From: Chloroflexota bacterium | Lineage (GTDB): Bacteria; Chloroflexota; Dehalococcoidia; DSTF01; JACRBR01 | Length of the DNA stretch: 16,319 nt | Reading direction: 5' to 3' | Assembly: GCA_025355835.1 (NCBI GenBank) | Contig: JANXYW010000049.1 | Span: forward strand, 1-16,319 | Shown: piece after piece, positions 7,598 through 13,580 of the stretch | How positions within the stretch are numbered: position 1 is the first letter of the stretch | Layout of the letters: each line of letters opens with the position of its first letter | Notes under the pieces: model-generated | The model's input: the letters and a program-made list of their open reading frames with translations, nothing else | Databases searched by the model: none | Told to the model about the DNA's origin: nothing | Translations under genes and position numbers: made by a program

Positions 7598-8337
7598 GAC
7601 GCGCGCACCTGCTGCGGCACTTCTTCGCGCACGATTTCGCCGTCCTTCATGAAGACGATGCGGTGGCACTTCGCCGCGACCTCGGGCGCGTGCGTTACGA
7701 TCACGAACGTCTGGTTGTGCTTGCGGTTGAGATCGATGATCAGCGCCATGATCTCATCGGCGTTCGCCGTGTCGAGATCGCCCGTCGGTTCATCGCCCCA
7801 GACGATCGCCGGGCTGTTCACCAGCGCCCGTGCGATGGTGACGCGCTGGCGCTGGCCGCCGGAAAGCTGCGACGGCTTGTGAGTCGCCCATTCCGCGAGA
7901 TGGACCGTCTCGAGAGATGCGGTTGCTTTCACGCGCGCTTCTTTCGCTTTCGTGCCGGATACCAGCAGCGGCAGCTCGACATTCTCGATCGCGTTGAGCA
8001 CCGGCAGCAGGTTGTAGAACTGAAACACGAAGCCCATCTGCGTCGCCCGGAATTCCGTGCGCTTGTTGTCAGAGAGTTTGTTGATGTCCTCGCCTTCGAT
8101 GAGGATGACGCCGCCGTTGATCGTATCGAGACCGCTGAGGCAGTTGAGGAGCGTCGTCTTGCCGCAGCCCGATGGACCCATGATCGCGACCATCTGTCCG
8201 CGCGGCACCTGCAGCGTGACGCCGCGCAGCGCCTTCACCTCGAGGTCGTCGGTGCGGTACGTCTTGACGATGTCGCGCGCGTTGATGATCAGGTCGCGGC
8301 CGTTGCGTGACGGCGGCCCGGCTTGCACTTCGTCCAT
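7594..8337 (-). CDS. ABC transporter ATP-binding protein (LolD/MacB-like)
   Basis: A 247-residue ATPase that should energise the overlapping FtsX permease. Numbering from the ATG at 8337: Walker A GPSGCGKT (54-61), Q-loop VFQFYNLLP (104-112), signature LSGGQRQR (158-165), Walker B IVWGDEPT (178-185) followed by the D-loop GDLD, and the switch histidine in VTHAPE (His216). Spacing and the QFYNLLP motif match the LolD/MacB/YknY group. In Walker B a Trp-Gly pair replaces the usual Leu-Ala before Asp-Glu, a mild deviation. GGAGG on the minus strand (8352-8348) lies ten bases before the ATG and four bases before an in-frame TTG at 8343, so a TTG start adding two residues is possible. The stop overlaps the permease start (ATGA). 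Confidence 0.95.
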   Translation of the reverse strand: MDEVQAGPPSRNGRDLIINARDIVKTYRTDDLEVKALRGVTLQVPRGQMVAIMGPSGCGKTTLLNCLSGLDTINGGVILIEGEDINKLSDNKRTEFRATQMGFVFQFYNLLPVLNAIENVELPLLVSGTKAKEARVKATASLETVHLAEWATHKPSQLSGGQRQRVTIARALVNSPAIVWGDEPTGDLDTANADEIMALIIDLNRKHNQTFVIVTHAPEVAAKCHRIVFMKDGEIVREEVPQQVRAS

Positions 8338-8375
8338 CCCCAAGGCACCTCCAGAAAACTCCGTCCGCGAACCCG

Positions 8376-8395
8376 CGCGCTACAACTTTAGCGCG
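8376..8395. promoter_or_regulatory. Palindromic site upstream of the ABC operon
   Basis: CGCGCTA at 8376-8382 and TAGCGCG at 8389-8395 form a perfect seven-base inverted repeat with a six-base AT-richer centre. It lies about 40 bases before the ATPase start, where an operator or a 5'-leader hairpin would be expected. No neighbouring regulator gene suggests what binds. It stands alone in a 133-base gap between the M16 peptidase stop and the ABC operon. Confidence 0.35.
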
Positions 8396-8470
8396 TCCGT
8401 CAGCCGCCGCGGGTTAAGGTTTCCCTGCGAAATCAGCAGCCGTCATACGCTCGCGGCGCGTGCGGGTGCG

Positions 8471-9748
8471 TCAGGCAGCTTCGAGAATGGCAGCCAGCCG
8501 CTCGGCGTCGCCGCCAGGCCCTACAACGGCCATCGAGAAGTCGCCGGGTTTGAACAGGCGCTGCGCCACGCGCTGCACGTCGTTCGGCGTCACGGCGGCG
8601 ATCGAGTCCACGACGTTCTCGATTGGCTCGATCTCGCCGGTCATGAGCAGCGATTCGCCAGCGCGCTGAGCCAGCGCCATGGTCGATTCCAGCCCCAAGC
8701 GGAAATTGCCGGTCGAGAAGTCGCGCGCCTTCGTGATCTCGTCCGGCCCGGCCACCTCGTCCCGCAGGCGGAACAGCTCGTTGCGAATGACCTGCGTCGC
8801 TTCTTCGAGATTCTCGAGCGTCACGCCGGCGCTGATGCTCATCGTGCCGACGTCGTTATAGCGGCCGACGCCGGAGCCGACCGAGTACGCAAGCCCGCGC
8901 CGTTCGCGCACTTCCTTGAACAGCCGCGAACTCATGCCGCGACCGAGGATCGTGTTCAGCACCATCAGTGGATAGCGATCCGGATCCTTGCGCGCCAGCG
9001 CGTGGAGCGCGATGCCCATGTTGCACTGCGCGATCTCACGCTTCTCCACCACCACGCGCACCGGCGCGAACGTCGCGACCGCTGTTGGTGGCGCGGGGGC
9101 TGTGGCTGCGGGCAGATCGCCGAACAGATTCTCGGCCAGCCGCAACACTTCGTCGTGGGTGGTATTGCCCGCAACGCTCAGCACGGTGTTCGAAGGCACG
9201 TAGTACGTCGCAACGTGCTGCGTGAAATCGTCGCGCTGCATCGCCTCGACGGTTTCGATGGTGCCGGCGATCGGCCAGCCGATCGGCTGGTCGCCGAAGG
9301 TGGCGTGCGAAAGCAGCTCCGACGCCCAGGCGCCGGGCTGGTCGAAGGCGCGGCGGATCTCCTGCTGCACGACCGTGCGCTCGCGGTCGACTTCGACTTG
9401 TGCAAGCACGGCATTTCGGTACATGTCGGCCAGCACATCCATGGCCAGCGCCAGCTTGTCGAATGGCACCTGGTTCCAGTAGCAGGTCAGCTCTTTCGAC
9501 GTGTAGGCGTTTAGCACGCCGCCCGCGCCCTCGATCGCCTCGGCGATGATGATCGCATCGGCGCGGCGTTCGGTGCCCTTGAAGAGCATGTGCTCCATGT
9601 AGTGCGAGAGCCCGTTCGTCCGTCGCTGCTCGCCGCTGGAGCCGATGCCGACGAAGACGTTAACGCTCACGGACTGGGCGGTCGGCACCGGCGTTGTCAC
9701 GACGCGCAGGCCGTTCGCGAGCGTGGAGATCTGCCATGCAATGGTCAC
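8471..9748 (-). CDS. M16 family zinc metallopeptidase (processing-peptidase-like)
   Basis: A 425-residue protein of the pitrilysin/M16 family, the length of bacterial M16B enzymes related to the mitochondrial processing peptidase beta subunit. The inverted zinc motif HxxEH is present as His49-Tyr-Met-Glu52-His53 in GLSHYMEHMLFKGT, and the third zinc ligand is Glu130 in ERTVVQQEI. AYTSKELTCYW (81-91) and the C-terminal-domain segment RRGLAYSVGSGVGRYNDVG are also typical. It probably cleaves small peptides or leader peptides; no signal peptide is seen, so it should be cytoplasmic. The start is GTG at 9748 (reads MTIAWQISTLANGLRVV) with AAAGGAA a few bases upstream on the minus strand. It is on the same strand as the copper protein gene upstream (80 bases) and the ABC genes downstream (133 bases). 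Confidence 0.95.
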   Translation of the reverse strand: MTIAWQISTLANGLRVVTTPVPTAQSVSVNVFVGIGSSGEQRRTNGLSHYMEHMLFKGTERRADAIIIAEAIEGAGGVLNAYTSKELTCYWNQVPFDKLALAMDVLADMYRNAVLAQVEVDRERTVVQQEIRRAFDQPGAWASELLSHATFGDQPIGWPIAGTIETVEAMQRDDFTQHVATYYVPSNTVLSVAGNTTHDEVLRLAENLFGDLPAATAPAPPTAVATFAPVRVVVEKREIAQCNMGIALHALARKDPDRYPLMVLNTILGRGMSSRLFKEVRERRGLAYSVGSGVGRYNDVGTMSISAGVTLENLEEATQVIRNELFRLRDEVAGPDEITKARDFSTGNFRLGLESTMALAQRAGESLLMTGEIEPIENVVDSIAAVTPNDVQRVAQRLFKPGDFSMAVVGPGGDAERLAAILEAA

Positions 9749-9784
9749 GAGGGTTCCTTTCAGGAAGCATCGGTGGGATACGCC

Positions 9785-9790
9785 AGTATA
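9785..9790 (-). promoter_or_regulatory. Candidate -10 element for the M16 peptidase gene
   Basis: The minus strand reads TATACT here, about 37 bases upstream of the GTG start, within the 80-base gap after the copper protein gene. No good -35 hexamer is seen 16-18 bases further upstream, so this is weak. Confidence 0.25.
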
Positions 9791-9828
9791 GCGACGCCCG
9801 ATGCTGAACCCTCGTCAGGCGCCGTCCC

Positions 9829-10902
9829 CTACTTCACCTCAATCAGCCCAACCGCGCCGAGGCCGGTGTACGCGAAGCTATGCGTGACGAATGGGTACTT
9901 GCCTGCTTCCGGAATGATCAGTTCAAACGTTGCGCCGCCGCCGGGTGGGATCGTGTACGTCTGGATGCCGTGCAGCACGTTCTGCGGGTTCCCATCCGGG
10001 TACACCCTGTCGAAGATGGCGCCGATGACGTGGAAGGCGGAGAACAGCGTCGGGCCGGCGTTCATCACGTGCAGGCGAATGCGCTCGCCGGGCGCCGCAG
10101 CGAGTGTTGCCTGTTGGTACTGGTTCGCCGCGCCGTTGAAGACGACGAAGTCCGGAAGCACCGCCAGCATGCGCGAGAGGTCGCCCTCCCAGTTGCCGCT
10201 GGCCGCCTGTTTCAAATAGAACTCGCTCTGCACCAGCACGTACTCGCGCGCCGGCTCGAATGCTTCCGCGGGATCGACGACGACCGCGCCGTACATGCCG
10301 TTGCTGATGTGCTGGAGCACAGGCCCCGTGCCGCAGTGATACATGAACACGCCGGGATAGTTCGCCTTCCACTTGTACTTCACTTCGTCGCCCGGGGCGA
10401 TCGTCTTGTAGTTGATGTCCCACGGCGTCTGCGCGGCGTGAAAATCGATGGAGTGCCCCATCTTCGACGTGTTGCGCAGCGTGAAGTCAACGTTGTCGCC
10501 CTGCCGCAGATGGACGACTTTGCCCGGCACCACGCCGTCGAACGACCACGCATCCATCTTGATGCCGCCCGCGACCTCGATCGTTGCTTCCTTCGCCTCG
10601 ATCACCAGCGTCTTGTTCGGGTTCGGATCGACGGGCGCCAGCTTTGCGTCGTACACCGTGGCCAGTTTGCCGCTCGCCTTGGGCCTGTCTCCTGCGGAGG
10701 GCAGCGGCATGCTGTGATCGCTGGAGCCGGCGGCGGCTGTGGGCGTGGGCGCGGCCTGCTGGTTCTTCGGCGGGCCGAGCGGCGGGTCGTACGTGCCGCC
10801 TTGACCGCAGGCGACGACGGCGCCCGCGGCTGCCAGCCCTCCCGTCAGTCCCAGGAACTTCCGCCGCCCCAACGATGTTCGTGCCAGATCGATGTTCGCC
10901 AT
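9829..10902 (-). CDS. nirK: Copper-containing nitrite reductase-like protein (two-cupredoxin), Tat-exported lipoprotein
   Basis: A 357-residue two-cupredoxin protein. The N-terminus has a twin-arginine signal (Arg13-Arg14 in SLGRRKFLGLTGG) and a lipobox ending at Cys32 (GAVVACGQGG), then a Pro/Ala-rich linker to about residue 78. The type 1 copper ligands are His150, Cys190, His198 and Met203, and the type 2 ligands His155, His189 and His341; Asp153 and His291 fit the catalytic Asp98/His255 of Alcaligenes NirK (HSIDFHAA, FMYHCGTGPVLQHISNGM, SAFHVIG, FVTHSF). All residues for reducing nitrite to NO are thus present; the compact domains resemble the AniA-like class. It would act outside the membrane, lipid-anchored. 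ATG 10902 is chosen for its GGGAGGAG (10917-10910) seven bases upstream. No other denitrification gene is visible, so another oxidoreductase role remains possible. Confidence 0.85.
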   Translation of the reverse strand: MANIDLARTSLGRRKFLGLTGGLAAAGAVVACGQGGTYDPPLGPPKNQQAAPTPTAAAGSSDHSMPLPSAGDRPKASGKLATVYDAKLAPVDPNPNKTLVIEAKEATIEVAGGIKMDAWSFDGVVPGKVVHLRQGDNVDFTLRNTSKMGHSIDFHAAQTPWDINYKTIAPGDEVKYKWKANYPGVFMYHCGTGPVLQHISNGMYGAVVVDPAEAFEPAREYVLVQSEFYLKQAASGNWEGDLSRMLAVLPDFVVFNGAANQYQQATLAAAPGERIRLHVMNAGPTLFSAFHVIGAIFDRVYPDGNPQNVLHGIQTYTIPPGGGATFELIIPEAGKYPFVTHSFAYTGLGAVGLIEVK

Positions 10903-10909
10903 GGTGGTT

Positions 10910-10917
10910 CTCCTCCC
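10910..10917 (-). promoter_or_regulatory. Strong Shine-Dalgarno of the copper protein gene
   Basis: GGGAGGAG on the minus strand, seven bases before the ATG at 10902. It decides the start: the frame stays open upstream to 11013, but only this start puts the Tat signal near the N-terminus. Confidence 0.8.
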
Positions 10918-11100
10918 GTGGTTGCCTACATAGATCGTCGCGCGTGGGAAGCTCCGGCAATGCGGGCAGAGGCACCGAATCGCGCGTCCGATCGTCCCGT
11001 TCTCATGTGCCATTCGGCGCTGGCGCGGGCTCGCTTCGGGCCTGTCGTTTCGGTCGCCCTATCGCGCCCAACTGCACGCATCGAGCCGCTACCATGCGGC

Positions 11101-11532
11101 GTGCCGAGCTTCTATTTCGAGACCGACGCCGCAGAACCATGCCCGATCGCGTTGGGTGGGCCGGGCGATGTGCTCGTCTATTTCCTCTCCCTCGCGTTCT
11201 CGACGCGCTACGGATCGCTGCACCCACTTTCGCAGCTGGCGCTGCTGTTGCGCGGCGATTTGAAGATCGATCTGGTTCCGCTGACGACGTTCGCCGATCG
11301 CGATGTCGAAGTCGAGGCCGACCAGGTCGAACTGGACCGCGTCTGGCAGGACGCGGCGCCGCTGCTTGCGACGCTGGACGGCGTCACGACCGCGCTCGCA
11401 TCTGCCGATGAACGCATCGCGTTGCTAACGGAGGATGCGCCCGACCTGGCGGCGCGGCTCGGCGATTTGCAGCGCATGGCAGCGTGGGCTGCCGCGCGCA
11501 ACGCCCGCGTGCGCATGACGTTCGAGCTGTGA
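11101..11532 (+). CDS. Conserved-looking protein of unknown function upstream of a GT-C glycosyltransferase
   Basis: I do not recognise this 143-residue protein. It begins PSFYFETDAAEPC, has one moderately hydrophobic stretch (GDVLVYFLSLAF, about residues 20-31, followed by LSQLALLLRG), then an acidic middle region and a helical C-terminus rich in Ala, Leu and Arg. No metal-binding cluster or nucleotide motif is visible. It is taken as real because its stop codon overlaps the ATG of the glycosyltransferase gene (TGATG at 11530-11534) and the frame keeps coding-like codon use to the end. The start is uncertain: GTG at 11101 is used, an in-frame ATG at 11005 would add 32 residues, and neither has a good ribosome binding site. 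The coupling suggests it accompanies or regulates the membrane enzyme. Confidence 0.6.
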   Translation: MPSFYFETDAAEPCPIALGGPGDVLVYFLSLAFSTRYGSLHPLSQLALLLRGDLKIDLVPLTTFADRDVEVEADQVELDRVWQDAAPLLATLDGVTTALASADERIALLTEDAPDLAARLGDLQRMAAWAAARNARVRMTFEL

Positions 11533-13121
11533 TGCGTTTCGCGAACGGTGTCCGCGCATTTCAGGATCGACATCCGTGGACGCTCGATGCGTTGCTGATC
11601 TCGATCGTCACCGTGGTTGCGGGCGCGCTGCGGCTGTGGCGCCTCGGCGATATTCCATACGGCCTCAACCCGGACGAAGCGCAGCTGGGCACCGACGCGC
11701 ACAAGATCATGGATGGCCATCTGATCGGCGTATACACACACGCTGCGCTCGGCCAGCCGTCTGGGCACTCGTACATGACGCTGCCGTCGATCTGGCTGCT
11801 GGGCGATACGGCGTTCGCGTTGCGGCTGCCGCTGGCGCTGGTCGGTCTCGCGGCGATTCCATTGCTCTACCTGCTCGTCCGCGTCACCGTCGCGCGCACG
11901 GAGGCGTTCTTCGCGTCCGCGCTGCTCGCGATCTCGTACTGGCATCTGCTGTACAGCCGCGTGGCACACTGGTCGATCTCGTACGGCACGGTGCTGTTGG
12001 CGGCGCTGCTCTGCCTCGCACTGGGCATGAAGTCGCGGCGGCGGTGGTGGTTCATCGCCTCGGGCGGCATCCTGGGGCTCGGCGTCTACACCTACAACAT
12101 CTACCCGATCGCCGTGGCGGCCTTCACGCTCGCCGTGGCGATCATCTCCGTCGTTCGCTACCGCGGCGACGAATGGCGCTGGTGGCGTGGCTCCGTGCTC
12201 GCGCTGTTCGCGGTCGCGCTCATCGTCGCGCTGCCGATGATTGTGTTCGTCGCGCGGCCGTATTCGTACTACTGGTCCCACTTCCACAACTACGCGAACG
12301 TCAGCGTCACGCAGTCGCCGGAGTACAGGGATGCGAGCATCGGCGGCAAGCTGGAGCTGATCGGCGATCAGGCTGGTACGTTTCTGAACGCCTATACGTG
12401 GCAGGGCACGCGAGACTACATCGACGCCAGCGGTGAGCGCCCTGCGCTCGATTGGCCGACGTTGGTGCTGCTGATCGCGGGCGTGGCGATGGCGGCGCGG
12501 CGCCGGCGTGATCCGATGACGATCGCCGCGTTCTGTTGTCTGTTCGTGATTCCACTGCCGGCCGTGCTGCAGCGCGGCTCGATCACGCGCGAGCCGCTGG
12601 GCGCCGCGCCGTACGTGATGTTCTTCGCGGCGCTGCCGCTGGCGGCCGTTTGGCGAGCGGCGTGGGGAACGCGCGCGCCGTGGCGGCTGGCCGCGATGGT
12701 CGCCGTGATGTCGATCCTGGGGATGATCAGCGCGATTACGGTGCGCGACTACTTCTCGACGTGGCGGCGATCGGAGCTGGTGCGGTTCGCGTATCACGCG
12801 GAGATCACGTCGGCCAGCGAGTACATCAGCAAGCTGCCGGACGACACCTACGTCTATTTCTACAGCGACCGCCACCCGTTCAAGCTCGAAGTGCGTCGAT
12901 TCCTCGCGCCCAACGCCCGCGGCAGTGATCGCTCGTTCGAGTTCAGCGATGCGCGCGCATCGATCACGATCGATCGCCCCGGCCCCGTGACGTTCGTGCT
13001 GCTGGGGACGTATCGATACATGCTGCCGGAGCTGGAGGATCGCTACCCTGGCGGGCATGCCGTGCTCGGTACACACGACGGCGTGACGGAGTTCGAAGCG
13101 TACGAGGTGAGTGCGCCGTGA
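11532..13121 (+). CDS. GT-C family membrane glycosyltransferase (PMT/ArnT-like)
   Basis: A 529-residue polytopic membrane protein. After a first transmembrane segment (about 18-36) comes the acidic loop RLGDIPYGLNPDEAQLGTDA (38-57) with Asp48-Glu49, the position of the catalytic acidic pair in protein-mannosyltransferase/ArnT-type GT-C enzymes that use polyprenyl-phosphate sugars. Further hydrophobic helices follow through about residue 410 (for example LPLALVGLAAIPLLYLLVR and FIASGGILGLGVYTYNIYP), and the last ~110 residues form a soluble extracytoplasmic domain (HAEITSASEYISKLPDDTYVYFYSDR). It would transfer a sugar to a protein, lipid or cell-wall acceptor outside the membrane; the acceptor is unknown. 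The start ATG overlaps the preceding stop (TGATG). The downstream region is non-coding and starts immediately with hairpin-forming repeats. Confidence 0.88.
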   Translation: MRFANGVRAFQDRHPWTLDALLISIVTVVAGALRLWRLGDIPYGLNPDEAQLGTDAHKIMDGHLIGVYTHAALGQPSGHSYMTLPSIWLLGDTAFALRLPLALVGLAAIPLLYLLVRVTVARTEAFFASALLAISYWHLLYSRVAHWSISYGTVLLAALLCLALGMKSRRRWWFIASGGILGLGVYTYNIYPIAVAAFTLAVAIISVVRYRGDEWRWWRGSVLALFAVALIVALPMIVFVARPYSYYWSHFHNYANVSVTQSPEYRDASIGGKLELIGDQAGTFLNAYTWQGTRDYIDASGERPALDWPTLVLLIAGVAMAARRRRDPMTIAAFCCLFVIPLPAVLQRGSITREPLGAAPYVMFFAALPLAAVWRAAWGTRAPWRLAAMVAVMSILGMISAITVRDYFSTWRRSELVRFAYHAEITSASEYISKLPDDTYVYFYSDRHPFKLEVRRFLAPNARGSDRSFEFSDARASITIDRPGPVTFVLLGTYRYMLPELEDRYPGGHAVLGTHDGVTEFEAYEVSAP

Positions 13122-13182
13122 CCTCACCTCCGCGAGTGTTTGCGCGTGATGTGGCATGGTGCGCCGACGCCACGGGCGGGGC

Positions 13183-13267
13183 GCCCGCGCTCCATTTTGA
13201 GCCGACTGTCGTACCGCTTCCCTCCCCACATCGTGGAGAGGGGTGGCCGAAGGCCGGGGTGAGGCTC
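13183..13267. repeat. Modular hairpin repeat, copy 1 (module B)
   Basis: Begins with GCCCGCGCTCCATTTTGAG, then a hairpin at 13220-13242 (CCCTCCCCAC, loop ATC, GTGGAGAGGG, one mismatch), then GGCCGAAGGCC and GGGGTGAGGCTC. The same order recurs at 13341-13433 and 15911-16003. It directly follows the glycosyltransferase gene, where it could also act as a transcript end. Confidence 0.85.
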
Positions 13268-13271
13268 GGGT

Positions 13272-13320
13272 GAACCTCACCTCCGCGCTGCGCGCTGGTC
13301 CTCTCCGCCCGGCGGAGAGG
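13272..13320. repeat. Palindromic companion repeat (module A), copy 1
   Basis: AACCTCACCTCCGCG followed by CTCTCCGCCCGGCGGAGAGG (13301-13320), a nearly perfect palindrome. The same module, in the form CCTCACCCCGACCCTCTCC..., is found at 15868-15903, in both cases immediately before a module B. Confidence 0.8.
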
Positions 13321-13340
13321 AAGACGATCGTTTCCGTACG

Positions 13341-13433
13341 ATGCGGCGCCCACGCTCCATTTGTGAGACGAGTGCAGTAACGCTTCCCTCTCCACACTGT
13401 GGAGAGGGGTGGCCGAAGGCCGGGGTGAGGCTC
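13341..13433. repeat. Modular hairpin repeat, copy 2 (module B)
   Basis: Reads CGCCCACGCTCCATTTGTGAG, then a perfect ten-base hairpin at 13386-13408 (CCCTCTCCAC, loop ACT, GTGGAGAGGG), then GGCCGAAGGCC and GGGGTGAGGCTC. It closely matches copies 1 and 3. Confidence 0.88.
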
Positions 13434-13481
13434 GCGCGAAGACCGCGCGGGCTTTCCAGTCCGCGCGATGGATCATCAAAG

Positions 13482-13520
13482 ATCACAGAGACCTCCGTGA
13501 CCTCCGTGCGCTCTGTGGTG
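13482..13520. repeat. CACAGAG-type intergenic repeat, copy 1
   Basis: CACAGAGACCTCCGTGACCTCCGTGCGCTCTGTGGTGAA-type sequence. A related, inverted copy lies at about 15748-15780 (TTCACCGCAGAGCCGCAGAG...GCGGAGG). Its ends (CACAGAG and CTCTGTGG) can pair into a hairpin. No coding function. Confidence 0.6.
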
Positions 13521-13560
13521 AAAAAAGAAGAGAGGCCCCGTTTCCGAGGCCTCTGCTTCT
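13521..13560 (-). terminator. Intrinsic terminator of the AOR gene
   Basis: On the minus strand, AGAAG-C-AGAGGCC (13560-13548) pairs with GGCCTCT-CTTCT (13537-13526), twelve pairs with one bulged base, and is followed by a run of six T residues (13526-13521). It begins about 20 bases after the AOR stop codon, the expected position and orientation for Rho-independent termination. Confidence 0.85.
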
Positions 13561-13580
13561 GCGCTAATCAAATTGTCGAA

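Larger units (their letters stand above)
13122..13580. other. Non-coding region with modular hairpin repeats and the AOR terminator
   Basis: The 459 bases between the convergent glycosyltransferase and AOR genes hold two copies of a hairpin repeat (see separate entries), a palindromic companion module, a CACAGAG-type repeat and an intrinsic terminator. Short minus-strand frames here read peptides such as SLTPAFGHPSP, which come from the repeat and are not genes. Confidence 0.8.

Noticed and set aside
8057..9514. 485-codon plus-strand frame opposite the ABC ATPase and M16 peptidase
   Set aside because: Spans two well-supported minus-strand genes and has a low-complexity product.
1..10902. A denitrification or heme d1 island linking the siroheme-decarboxylase-like gene and the NirK-like gene
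   Set aside because: They are about 9 kb apart with unrelated genes between, copper nitrite reductase does not use heme d1, and no nor, nos or other nir genes are present.
9880..11100. Upstream extension of the 143-residue protein across the copper protein gene
   Set aside because: This part is the antisense of the NirK-like gene, whose copper ligands are all intact.
11094..11411. Alternative plus-strand frame starting at ATG 11094
   Set aside because: It is out of frame with the 143-residue protein, Arg-rich and stops without relation to the glycosyltransferase start; the overlapping frame ending at 11532 fits the operon better.
11208..13397. 729-codon open frame on the minus strand opposite the glycosyltransferase
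   Set aside because: Arg/His-rich low-complexity product typical of antisense frames in GC-rich coding DNA; the plus strand has a coherent membrane protein with a stop-start overlap.
13183..13433. Possible CRISPR array
   Set aside because: Only two imperfect copies of about 90 bases with internal hairpins and a palindromic module between them; no regular short repeats, no spacers, no cas genes.
12964..13486. Short minus-strand frames containing SLTPAFGHPSP and SPPGGE peptides
   Set aside because: These are translations of the hairpin repeats; the same peptides recur at the other copy near 15871-16003.
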